Of a DNA stretch of 12,044 nt, positions 1-5,224 are shown in pieces (positions within the stretch are counted from its first letter, which is position 1; every line of letters begins with the position of its first letter). This stretch comes from Bacillota bacterium (GTDB lineage Bacteria > Bacillota > Clostridia > Acetivibrionales > DSM-1351): the NCBI GenBank assembly GCA_023392075.1, contig JAEVZU010000197.1, positions 1 to 12,044 on the forward strand. The letters run 5' to 3'. The notes below the pieces were generated by a model, which was not told where the DNA came from, made no database searches, and was given only the letters and a program-made list of their open reading frames with translations. The position numbers were made by a program, and so were the translations under genes.

Positions 1-14
1 TATAAATAAAAATT

Positions 15-110
15 ACACAAAAACTAAACAGACATAGACGACATCCTTCGACAGATTATTCAAAAGGAAAACTGTATTATAAATAAATATGGTACATATT
101 GTTTTTGTGT
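15..110 (+). promoter_or_regulatory. Nested inverted repeats in the leader of the diguanylate cyclase gene
   Basis: A perfect 10-bp inverted repeat, ACACAAAAAC (15-24) and GTTTTTGTGT (101-110), encloses 76 nt. Directly inside its right arm is a perfect 6-bp hairpin, AATATG-GTA-CATATT (86-100). The right arm ends eight bases before the likely ribosome binding site. If transcription starts upstream of the window, this could be a leader stem; as DNA, the inner dyad could be an operator. I see no conserved core of a known c-di-GMP riboswitch and no convincing promoter in 1-108. The function is unknown. Confidence 0.35.
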
Positions 111-129
111 GAAGTGCAAGGGTGGAAAT

Positions 130-1263
130 ATGCTGATGTTCAGTTATATCGAAATTAATTTGATTGCTGTCACTATTCTGATGATAATATTTTTTAACAT
201 AAGAAATAAGAAAGAAAGATATTTATATGATCAGAAGCTTTTTATACTTATATTATTTTTTAATATATTGATTTTAATAGTAGATACAGCAACGTGGGTT
301 TTGAATACGAAAAGCGGGGACCATGCAAGATACATGAATATTATATCAAATACTGTCTATTATATTCTCAATCCCGTGCCTTGCATGCTTTGGTCCCTTT
401 ATGCCGATTTTCAGATTAACAAGGATGTAAAGCGTGTCAAAAAAATCAGCCTGCCGTTAAGTCTTCCGGTACTTATTAATGCCGTATTGGCTCTTTTAAG
501 TCCGGCAAAAGGCTTGTTGTTTTATGTGGACAGCAACAATGTTTATTACAGAGGAAAATTGTTCCTGCTGATGTGCCTCATATGTTATTTTTATTTTGTC
601 TATACATTTATCATGTTGGTCAGCAAGAAAAACAGCATCGACAAGAGACAATACATAGCTCTCGTTTCCTTTGCCTTTCCTCCGTTTCTCAGCGCCGTTT
701 TTCAAATAATGTTTTATGGGATATCGATGATATGGATATGTATGGCCTTCTCTCTGCTGATTGTTTTTATTAATATCCAGAACAGTCAATTATACACGGA
801 TTATCTGACAGGCTTGTACAACCGGAGGCAGCTTGACAATTATTTATATCAGAAAATAAGGAATAAGATGCAATCCAAATACCTGGCGGGTATTATGATT
901 GATGTTAATTCCTTCAAGCAAATAAACGATTTATATGGACATACAGCCGGTGATAATGCATTGATCTGTGTAGCCGATATTCTTAAAAAGAACTTCAGGA
1001 AAAATGATTTCATAGCCAGATACGGCGGTGATGAATTCGTTGTTGTTATGGAAATAAGAGAAAAGGCTGAACTTATCAGTATGATAGACAGGTTGAAAGA
1101 ATACATTGAAGAATATAACATCAAGAATGATATCCCGTATGAAATAAGCCTCAGCATTGGCTATGACATATACAAGACCAAATCCGGAGTATCAGTTCAA
1201 AAGTTTTACAAACATATTGACAAATTGATGTATGAGGACAAAAGAGGAAGGGCCGTAAGCTAA
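130..1263 (+). CDS. Membrane-bound diguanylate cyclase (GGDEF domain)
   Basis: This protein probably makes the second messenger c-di-GMP from two GTP at the inner face of the membrane. The first 215 or so residues hold about seven hydrophobic segments, which form a membrane sensor region I cannot assign to a named family. The C-terminal GGDEF domain follows. The metal/GTP motif DVNSFKQIND starts near residue 258, and the signature GGDEF lies at residues 299-303. An RKND sequence five residues before it is the canonical RxxD inhibitory site, so both catalysis and product feedback look intact. There is no EAL or HD-GYP domain. The frame is open from a GTG at 109, but AAGGGTGG at 118-125 precedes the ATGs at 130 and 136, so I use 130. 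The gene is convergent with the next one, with only 17 bp between stops and no clear terminator. The signal it senses is unknown. Confidence 0.88.
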   Translation: MLMFSYIEINLIAVTILMIIFFNIRNKKERYLYDQKLFILILFFNILILIVDTATWVLNTKSGDHARYMNIISNTVYYILNPVPCMLWSLYADFQINKDVKRVKKISLPLSLPVLINAVLALLSPAKGLLFYVDSNNVYYRGKLFLLMCLICYFYFVYTFIMLVSKKNSIDKRQYIALVSFAFPPFLSAVFQIMFYGISMIWICMAFSLLIVFINIQNSQLYTDYLTGLYNRRQLDNYLYQKIRNKMQSKYLAGIMIDVNSFKQINDLYGHTAGDNALICVADILKKNFRKNDFIARYGGDEFVVVMEIREKAELISMIDRLKEYIEEYNIKNDIPYEISLSIGYDIYKTKSGVSVQKFYKHIDKLMYEDKRGRAVS

Positions 1264-1280
1264 AAACCTTCTATTAAGTG

Positions 1281-1853
1281 TTATGTTCCGTATTTACCTG
1301 CAGCCTTATCAAAAAACAATGGTAAACATGGGGGATCGACGGTCCAGAAAACATAAGCAATCACTATCAGCACTGCCAGGGTAATGGTTATAAATACACG
1401 TATTCCTGCAAAGTATTTATATACATGATATCCAAGCAGCTGGCCGACTGTGTCCGATAACAGTAAAATTAAAATATCTGCTATAAGAAGCTCAACTCCA
1501 AAAGCCTCAGTGTAAAAATAATAAACAAAAAAAGTTGATAAAATCGCTGTCAGCAGAGAAACAAGCATTCCTGTAAACCATTTATTTATATTGATTTTGT
1601 ACTTTTGCCCTTTAGTCATATAAAATATTGTCCACCATCCGATTATGGGCAGGAGCAGTAATTTCGTATGTTCCCAAACGCTTTCATTTACAGGTGCTAC
1701 AGTGCCTGTTACGAGCGATTTGTCAGTAAGATCATACAAAAAATGAAAAAGGGTCCCCACTGCAAAAAGGATGGGAATTGATATATAAATCCACTTTTTA
1801 ACGGTCTCTTCAGCAGTAATAAAAATCACACCTTTCAATTTTATTTTCCACAT
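1281..1853 (-). CDS. Small integral membrane protein, DUF6512-like
   Basis: This is a hydrophobic protein of 190 residues with about five membrane segments (near 22-42, 63-80, 94-114, 120-140 and 152-171). HFLY at 37-40, the strongly polar PVNESVWEH at 54-62 and a C-terminal PPCLPLFFD at 174-182 are motifs I associate with the DUF6512 family of Clostridia; no function is established for it. The conserved Asn-Glu-Ser-x-Trp-Glu-His block after the first segment could be a ligand or metal site, which is inference. The ATG at 1853 has no ribosome binding site. GAAAGGTG lies slightly inside the frame without a good ATG, GTG or TTG after it, so the start is uncertain by about ten codons. The gene stands alone. 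Confidence 0.65.
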   Translation of the reverse strand: MWKIKLKGVIFITAEETVKKWIYISIPILFAVGTLFHFLYDLTDKSLVTGTVAPVNESVWEHTKLLLLPIIGWWTIFYMTKGQKYKININKWFTGMLVSLLTAILSTFFVYYFYTEAFGVELLIADILILLLSDTVGQLLGYHVYKYFAGIRVFITITLAVLIVIAYVFWTVDPPCLPLFFDKAAGKYGT

Positions 1854-1931
1854 AAGTATAGTATTATTTAGTAAAAGTATTTTATGCTATTATTTTTTTA
1901 TGCTTTTAAACATATTTATTTTATGATACAA

Positions 1932-2104
1932 TACCCTCTATTAACAATGTACAATACGTTTTTGAGCGGTAAATTTGCCCTGCGGCTGCTTTGAAGCACA
2001 AGCCTTTCTGTACGTCTTTGCCTTGCCGCAAGCAAAGGACGACAACAAAGAAAAGTGGCAAAATAGCCGGCGTGAGGCGTGTTGTACATCGTCAATAGAG
2101 GGTA
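1932..2104. mobile_element. MITE-like element, copy 1 (TA-flanked, inverted terminal repeats)
   Basis: A 169-bp element (1934-2102) is flanked on both sides by TA. Its ends form inverted repeats of about 22 bp: the left begins CCCTCTATTAACAATGTACA, and the reverse complement of the right begins CCCTCTATTGACGATGTACA, differing at two positions. A second copy lies at 4355-4545 in the same orientation. The outer roughly 55-65 bp of the two copies match closely, while the central stem region differs. No transposase is encoded, so it would be a non-autonomous element. TA duplication is typical of IS630/Tc1-mariner transposition, which is inference. The minus-strand ORF crossing it has no protein-like features and is not called. 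Confidence 0.8.
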
Positions 2105-2167
2105 TACATTATTTGGAAACGCTATGAATAATATTTTATTCTTTAGGGTAACAGGGGGGAGCATATT

Positions 2168-2455
2168 TTGAAAAAACTTCTTGCAGTTATAATAATACTG
2201 ATTTTTGTTTTGATTTTGACAAACCCGTCTCAGGCGGATTACAATTCCTGGATAAATGATAAACTTGCCGATCAGCTGAACTATGACTCTCAGGGTACTC
2301 TGGGGAAAGCAATTTCAAAAATATCCGATCTTCTGGTGGAGCCTGTAACTGAAAGACAAAATTATGTTCTGTTCTCAGTATATGAAACCAGGATTGCCAA
2401 TACTCAGGTAACAAAAACATTAGGTATTTTAAAATTTTTTATAGATTTAAAGTAA
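2168..2455 (+). CDS. Small exported or membrane-anchored protein, DUF4359-like
   Basis: The 95-residue product starts with MKK and a hydrophobic stretch (about 4-18), then TNPSQADY. This is either an uncleaved anchor or a signal peptide, with the rest outside the membrane. The pattern NPSxxDYxxW, then RQNYVLFSVYET, then KTLGILKFF agrees with DUF4359, a family of short proteins from Firmicutes and cyanobacteria without a known role. The TTG start is supported by a GGGGGGAG ribosome binding site about seven bases upstream. The right end of MITE copy 1 lies 63 bp upstream and may have separated this gene from its original promoter. It is followed, after 87 bp, by the gene pair containing the transglutaminase. 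A functional link to that pair is not shown. Confidence 0.7.
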   Translation: MKKLLAVIIILIFVLILTNPSQADYNSWINDKLADQLNYDSQGTLGKAISKISDLLVEPVTERQNYVLFSVYETRIANTQVTKTLGILKFFIDLK

Positions 2456-2511
2456 GAATGTATTTTAGCTGTAAATTGTAAACATATAAGATTGTCATCA
2501 TATAATAATTA

Positions 2512-2520
2512 CATACGATA
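2512..2520 (+). promoter_or_regulatory. Possible sporulation sigma-K-like -10 element
   Basis: CATACGATA fits the sigma-K -10 pattern CATAnnnTA and lies 22 bases upstream of the ATG at 2543. It would give a transcript starting near 2527, just before the ribosome binding site. I cannot find a good -35 at the right distance, and the match is short. It is recorded because B. subtilis tgl is a late mother-cell gene. Confidence 0.25.
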
Positions 2521-2542
2521 TTATGAAAGAGGAAAGTATTGT

Positions 2543-3520
2543 ATGAGTATTGCATTATTTGATGAAATCAGGATTTATTACGGAAGCGACAAACTGGTTA
2601 CTATTTTTCGAGACCTTGTGGACAACAATGTTGAAGAGGCACTAAAGTCACTTAATCAAAAGAATTTACAATTTCCATCTCTTTTTGTACTTCATAACGA
2701 AATAAATAATTCCGGGCTTGATGAACGGTTAAGTACCCGTAATAAGTTTGCACTAAATCTCATTAATCAGGTGTTGTCAGATGAAGAACTTGATTCTGAA
2801 AGGCTGCAGTCCGGGAATACACAGGAAAATCTTGCATACGTCAGGTGGATATTGGAGTCGGGCTGTTCAGAGGACGGACTGAGCGACCAATTCGACCAGG
2901 TTCTTGACACTTCGGCAATTATTCTTGGCAAGTTATATAATGACAGAAGTTGTCTAAGCACTATTGAAAATCTCATATTTGACCGCCACAGAAAAGGCTC
3001 CTATATATACGACCTTACGTGGGTATTTTTTGAAACCCTGAATCCGCAGAATTTAAATACTCTTGCAAACAGATTGCGTTCTGCCAATCCAAAAGACGTT
3101 GAACTTGCTCATAAATTTTTGAATTTCATACCTGGCATTGACAGCAGAAATGATGATTCCAGGAAGCAACATCAGACTGCACTCAAATGGATCAACAGAA
3201 ATCAGAATTTTTTATATTTTACCGGGGCTACAAATCAACAGACTACGGAACCGTTGAGGTATATGGTTTCCTTGGAGGCAAAGTATCTGCAAAAGCCGGC
3301 TTATAGTATCATGACGGAGCAATCCAGAGCATTGCGCAAGGAAGAGGTTACATATCTGGAGAATTTCAGCAATCTGGATGAGGATATAAAACTGCTGCTT
3401 TCAAACTGCTCCGATTTTCTTTGCCGTTCCGACAGGAATAAATGGAGCAAATGGCTCCATAGTCCTATAGAAAAGCAAATTGAGATTGCCGAGAGGATGG
3501 TGGGGAATCACAATGATTAG
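2543..3520 (+). CDS. Uncharacterised protein translationally coupled to transglutaminase Tgl
   Basis: I do not recognise this 325-residue protein. It has no signal peptide, membrane segment or obvious catalytic motif and looks mostly helical, rich in Asn, Leu and Ser. ATG 2543 is preceded by GAAAGAGG with about ten bases of spacing. An in-frame TTG at 2492 would add 17 residues ending in YIRYYERGKY; together with the following FDEIRIYYG these resemble a TPR-like helix pair, so the longer form cannot be excluded. The middle (about 180-215) reads as repeated helices, and KWINRNQNFLYFTGA followed by SLEAKYLQK near 220-265 looks like a conserved core. Its stop codon overlaps the Tgl start by 8 bp, so the two products are probably made together. 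A role as substrate, adaptor or coat-assembly partner of Tgl is inference only. Confidence 0.75.
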   Translation: MSIALFDEIRIYYGSDKLVTIFRDLVDNNVEEALKSLNQKNLQFPSLFVLHNEINNSGLDERLSTRNKFALNLINQVLSDEELDSERLQSGNTQENLAYVRWILESGCSEDGLSDQFDQVLDTSAIILGKLYNDRSCLSTIENLIFDRHRKGSYIYDLTWVFFETLNPQNLNTLANRLRSANPKDVELAHKFLNFIPGIDSRNDDSRKQHQTALKWINRNQNFLYFTGATNQQTTEPLRYMVSLEAKYLQKPAYSIMTEQSRALRKEEVTYLENFSNLDEDIKLLLSNCSDFLCRSDRNKWSKWLHSPIEKQIEIAERMVGNHND

Positions 3521-4310
3521 GATAAGTGGTAAATTAGTTGATTCTAGTATTCTAAATCAATTTGGAGCAAACAGTATTGAGGGAAAAATCCTGAATATAT
3601 TATTGGCAAGTGATCAGGTTTATAATTATGATTCCTTAAATGAACTTAAGTTTGAGCTAACCTTACGAAAAAGTATTGTAACTGCTTCTAAAGACCTTAA
3701 CAGAAGCCGGATGGATTTTTTGGTTTTCAGAAAATCCAGATGTAATCCCGATTTCTGGTACAGGACAGGTGAAGGGGGCTTTGAATTAAAGAGCGGAGTC
3801 AAACCCTCAGATGCCATAAAAGATATATACATAAACAGTTCAAAATATGGTACCGAATGTGCTACCGCAATGGTCATAGTATATTATAAGGCCCTGGTGG
3901 ATGTGCTTCCGGAAAACCTGTTCAATAGAATGTTTCCAAGAATATATCTTATGAATTGGCAGCACCTGGACAATGATTTGGGAATCGTGGACTACATGAG
4001 AGTAGCCGATTATCTTCCTGGTGATTGCAGGTATTTTAAAAACCCCGACGTTGATCCTCTGAAGTCAGAGTGGCAGGGGGAAAATGTTTTTTTAATGGAA
4101 AATGGCCTGTATTATGGACATGGAATAGGCATAACTACTGGAGACAGAATAATTGAAGCACTCAACAGAAGAAGGAGAAAGGGCTCGACAATCTCTGCCT
4201 ACTTGCTGCCCTCAGCAAAGCGTCTTAACTTCAAGTATCTGAGCAGCAAATATTATGGCTTCTCATCCGGTTCGAGGGAGGATTATTATTTCATTAATAC
4301 TTTAGGATAA
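3513..4310 (+). CDS. tgl: Spore-coat protein-glutamine gamma-glutamyltransferase (transglutaminase)
   Basis: This 265-residue protein matches my recollection of B. subtilis Tgl (245 aa), the enzyme that cross-links spore coat proteins through epsilon-(gamma-glutamyl)lysine bonds. Shared blocks include the start MIRISGKL, FELTLRKSIVTASK, the catalytic segment TECATAMVIVYY, FPRIYLMNW, RYFKNPDVDP and WQGENVFL. The catalytic Cys is residue 116 with Glu115 beside it, the same numbers as in B. subtilis, and Glu190 corresponds to Glu187 there. The last 20 or so residues, rich in Tyr and Ser, extend beyond the B. subtilis protein. An earlier in-frame ATG at 3480 is possible, but the homologous N-terminus and the GGTGGGG site before 3513 fix the start. 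It overlaps the preceding gene by 8 bp. MITE copy 2 follows 44 bp after the stop, with no separate terminator visible. Confidence 0.92.
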   Translation: MIRISGKLVDSSILNQFGANSIEGKILNILLASDQVYNYDSLNELKFELTLRKSIVTASKDLNRSRMDFLVFRKSRCNPDFWYRTGEGGFELKSGVKPSDAIKDIYINSSKYGTECATAMVIVYYKALVDVLPENLFNRMFPRIYLMNWQHLDNDLGIVDYMRVADYLPGDCRYFKNPDVDPLKSEWQGENVFLMENGLYYGHGIGITTGDRIIEALNRRRRKGSTISAYLLPSAKRLNFKYLSSKYYGFSSGSREDYYFINTLG

Positions 4311-4354
4311 GTACTTGGGGCATGTTTTAAAAGTGTATTCTGTTTTACTTGACA

Positions 4355-4545
4355 TACCCTCTATTGACAATGTACAATACGTTTTTGGGTGGTTAATTTG
4401 CCCTGCGGCTGTGTTAAAGCCGCTTGCAAGGCACACAAAGCCTTACTGCACGCCTTTGCCTTGCTGACGCAAGGCAAAGGACGACGACAAAGAAAAGTAG
4501 CAAAATAGCCGGCGTGAGGCGTGTTATACATTGTCAATAGGGGTA
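4355..4545. mobile_element. MITE-like element, copy 2
   Basis: A 187-bp element (4357-4543) is flanked by TA. Its left end is CCCTCTATTGACAATGTACA, and the right end in reverse complement is CCCCTATTGACAATGTATAA. It has the same orientation and the same conserved outer blocks as copy 1, including AATAGCCGGCGTGAGGCGTG near the right end. The central region is longer and contains a perfect 12-bp hairpin at 4453-4480 (CCTTTGCCTTGC, loop TGAC, GCAAGGCAAAGG). It sits just downstream of tgl and upstream of the small Cys-rich gene, and could serve as a transcriptional boundary. It encodes no convincing protein. Confidence 0.8.
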
Positions 4546-4558
4546 ATGATAATATAGA
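4531..4558 (+). promoter_or_regulatory. Possible hybrid promoter using the MITE terminal repeat as -35
   Basis: TTGTCA (4531-4536) lies inside the right terminal repeat of MITE copy 2. After 16 bp it is followed by TATAGA (4553-4558) in the flanking DNA, 45 bp upstream of the small Cys-rich gene. The geometry suits a sigma-A promoter, but both boxes deviate from consensus. Confidence 0.35.
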
Positions 4559-4603
4559 AGAAGTGCAAACATAAAAGAGAATGTTGGCAGGAGGCGCTTT
4601 AGG

Positions 4604-4786
4604 ATGAAAGGCAAGGCAAATTGTGAATGTTGTATAAACTATATCTATGATGATGAATTTAACTGCTATCAATGTGAGGTTAACCTGGATGAAGATGAAA
4701 TGAGTAAATTTCTCAGGAATACTTTTGATAATTGCCCTTATTTTCAGTTTAATGACGAGTATAAAACCGTAAGAAAACAGATCTGA
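4604..4786 (+). CDS. Cys-rich 60-aa protein, DUF6472-like
   Basis: This is a short acidic protein of 60 residues, with ATG preceded by CAGGAGG (4588-4594) at nine bases of spacing. Cysteines occur as C7-x-C9-C10, C21-x-x-C24 and C44, spaced like a small zinc-binding knuckle. VNLDEDEM and NCPYF are motifs I recall from DUF6472, a family of tiny Clostridia proteins without known function. No membrane segment or signal is present. The gene stands alone between MITE copy 2 and the terminator shared with the opposing tRNA gene. Metal binding is inferred from the cysteine pattern. Confidence 0.72.
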   Translation: MKGKANCECCINYIYDDEFNCYQCEVNLDEDEMSKFLRNTFDNCPYFQFNDEYKTVRKQI

Positions 4787-4825
4787 TAAAAAATATAACA
4801 ACCGGGTTCAAGTCCCAATAAATAA

Positions 4826-4860
4826 ACAAAAAAAACCACCGAATACTCGATGGTTTTTTC
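4826..4860 (-). terminator. Bidirectional terminator between the Cys-rich gene and tRNA-Leu
   Basis: AACCACCGA (4834-4842), loop ATAC, and TCGATGGTT (4847-4855) form a 9-bp stem with one G-U pair. It is flanked by an A-run on the left and a T-run on the right, so it can terminate transcripts from both sides: the leucine tRNA on the minus strand and the small Cys-rich gene on the plus strand. Confidence 0.8.
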
Positions 4861-4862
4861 TT

Positions 4863-4945
4863 TGGTGCGATCGATGGGACTTGAACCCATATGGTCTCCC
4901 ACACGCCCCTCAAACGTGCGCGTCTGCCAGTTCCGCCACGATCGC
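4863..4945 (-). tRNA. tRNA-Leu (anticodon GAG)
   Basis: The reverse strand folds as a class II tRNA of 83 nt including an encoded CCA end. The acceptor stem is GCGATCG with CGATCGC, discriminator A. The D-arm has the typical TGGCGGAACTGGCAGACGC run. The anticodon stem CACGT/GCGTG (closing T-G pair) carries loop TTGAGGG with anticodon GAG at positions 34-36. A long variable arm (about GGGAGACC) and T-arm ATGGG-TTCAAGT-CCCAT follow. It would read CUC and CUU leucine codons. It has its own consensus promoter upstream and a terminator just downstream. Confidence 0.95.
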
Positions 4946-4959
4946 ATTTATGGCGTTTT

Positions 4960-4975
4960 GATGCGTTCCCGCATC
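4960..4975 (-). other. Hairpin in the tRNA-Leu 5' leader
   Basis: On the transcript strand, GATGCG-GGAA-CGCATC forms a 6-bp stem with a GGAA tetraloop. It lies between the predicted transcription start (near 4979) and the mature tRNA end at 4945, so it would be part of the leader removed by RNase P. Confidence 0.55.
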
Positions 4976-4985
4976 AGCAAGTATG

Positions 4986-5014
4986 ATTATACTAGGATAT
5001 TTTAAGAGTGTCAA
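4986..5014 (-). promoter_or_regulatory. Consensus sigma-A promoter for tRNA-Leu
   Basis: On the minus strand, TTGACA (5014-5009) and TATAAT (4991-4986) are separated by exactly 17 bp. Both hexamers are perfect consensus, as expected for a stable-RNA promoter. Transcription would start near 4979, leaving a leader of about 34 nt before the tRNA. Confidence 0.85.
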
Positions 5015-5081
5015 TAATAATTTATAAAAAATACGAAATTAGTGCAAAATATTTTTTAAGTCCCGTATATACTTATTTTCT

Positions 5082-5101
5082 GTGTGACGTAAGTCAGACA
5101 C
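5082..5101. promoter_or_regulatory. Imperfect palindrome, possible operator
   Basis: GTGTGACGTAAGTCAGACAC pairs as GTGT/ACAC and GAC/GTC around GTAA, with a two-base bulge. It lies between the tRNA-Leu promoter and the promoter of the DUF624 gene and could serve either. Nothing ties it to a known regulator. Confidence 0.25.
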
Positions 5102-5137
5102 AAATTGTAAATAAATTAAGTATTTTTTTAAAATGTG

Positions 5138-5166
5138 TTGAAGGAAGCGGCCAGTATTGGTAAAAT
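5138..5166 (+). promoter_or_regulatory. Predicted sigma-A promoter for the DUF624 gene
   Basis: TTGAAG (5138-5143) and TAAAAT (5161-5166) are 17 bp apart. A start near 5173 would give a leader of about 52 nt. It lies inside the longest open frame (from 5135), which argues that translation really begins at the GTG at 5225. Confidence 0.55.
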
Positions 5167-5192
5167 ACTTATTATCAATCAGTATAAGTATT
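5164..5192. promoter_or_regulatory. 9-bp inverted repeat over the start of the DUF624 transcript
   Basis: AATACTTAT (5164-5172) and ATAAGTATT (5184-5192) are perfect inverted repeats with an 11-base spacer. They overlap the predicted -10 box and the expected start point. This is a plausible repressor site; the factor is unknown. As RNA only part of it would be transcribed. Confidence 0.35.
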
Positions 5193-5224
5193 ATGACTGT
5201 GAAAAAAGAAAAGGAGAGTTGCGC

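Noticed and set aside
1..108. c-di-GMP riboswitch ahead of the diguanylate cyclase
   Set aside because: The region is short and AT-rich and lacks the conserved aptamer core; only simple inverted repeats are present.
849..1157. Antisense ORF within the GGDEF gene
   Set aside because: It is a shadow of a clearly coding frame with intact catalytic motifs.
1916..2164. Minus-strand ORF across MITE copy 1
   Set aside because: It exists only because the element is open in that frame. The same peptide pieces recur at copy 2, it includes both terminal repeats, and no ribosome binding site is present.
1932..4545. Composite transposon
   Set aside because: Neither flanking element encodes a transposase, and no outer target duplication joining the two copies can be seen: each has its own TA flanks.
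4361..4801. Minus-strand ORF across MITE copy 2 and the small Cys-rich gene
   Set aside because: It is antisense to the better supported 60-aa gene, shares translated MITE sequence with copy 1, and has no family features.
4744..4947. Minus-strand ORF over the leucine tRNA
   Set aside because: It is a translation of the tRNA and its trailer, a typical false gene.
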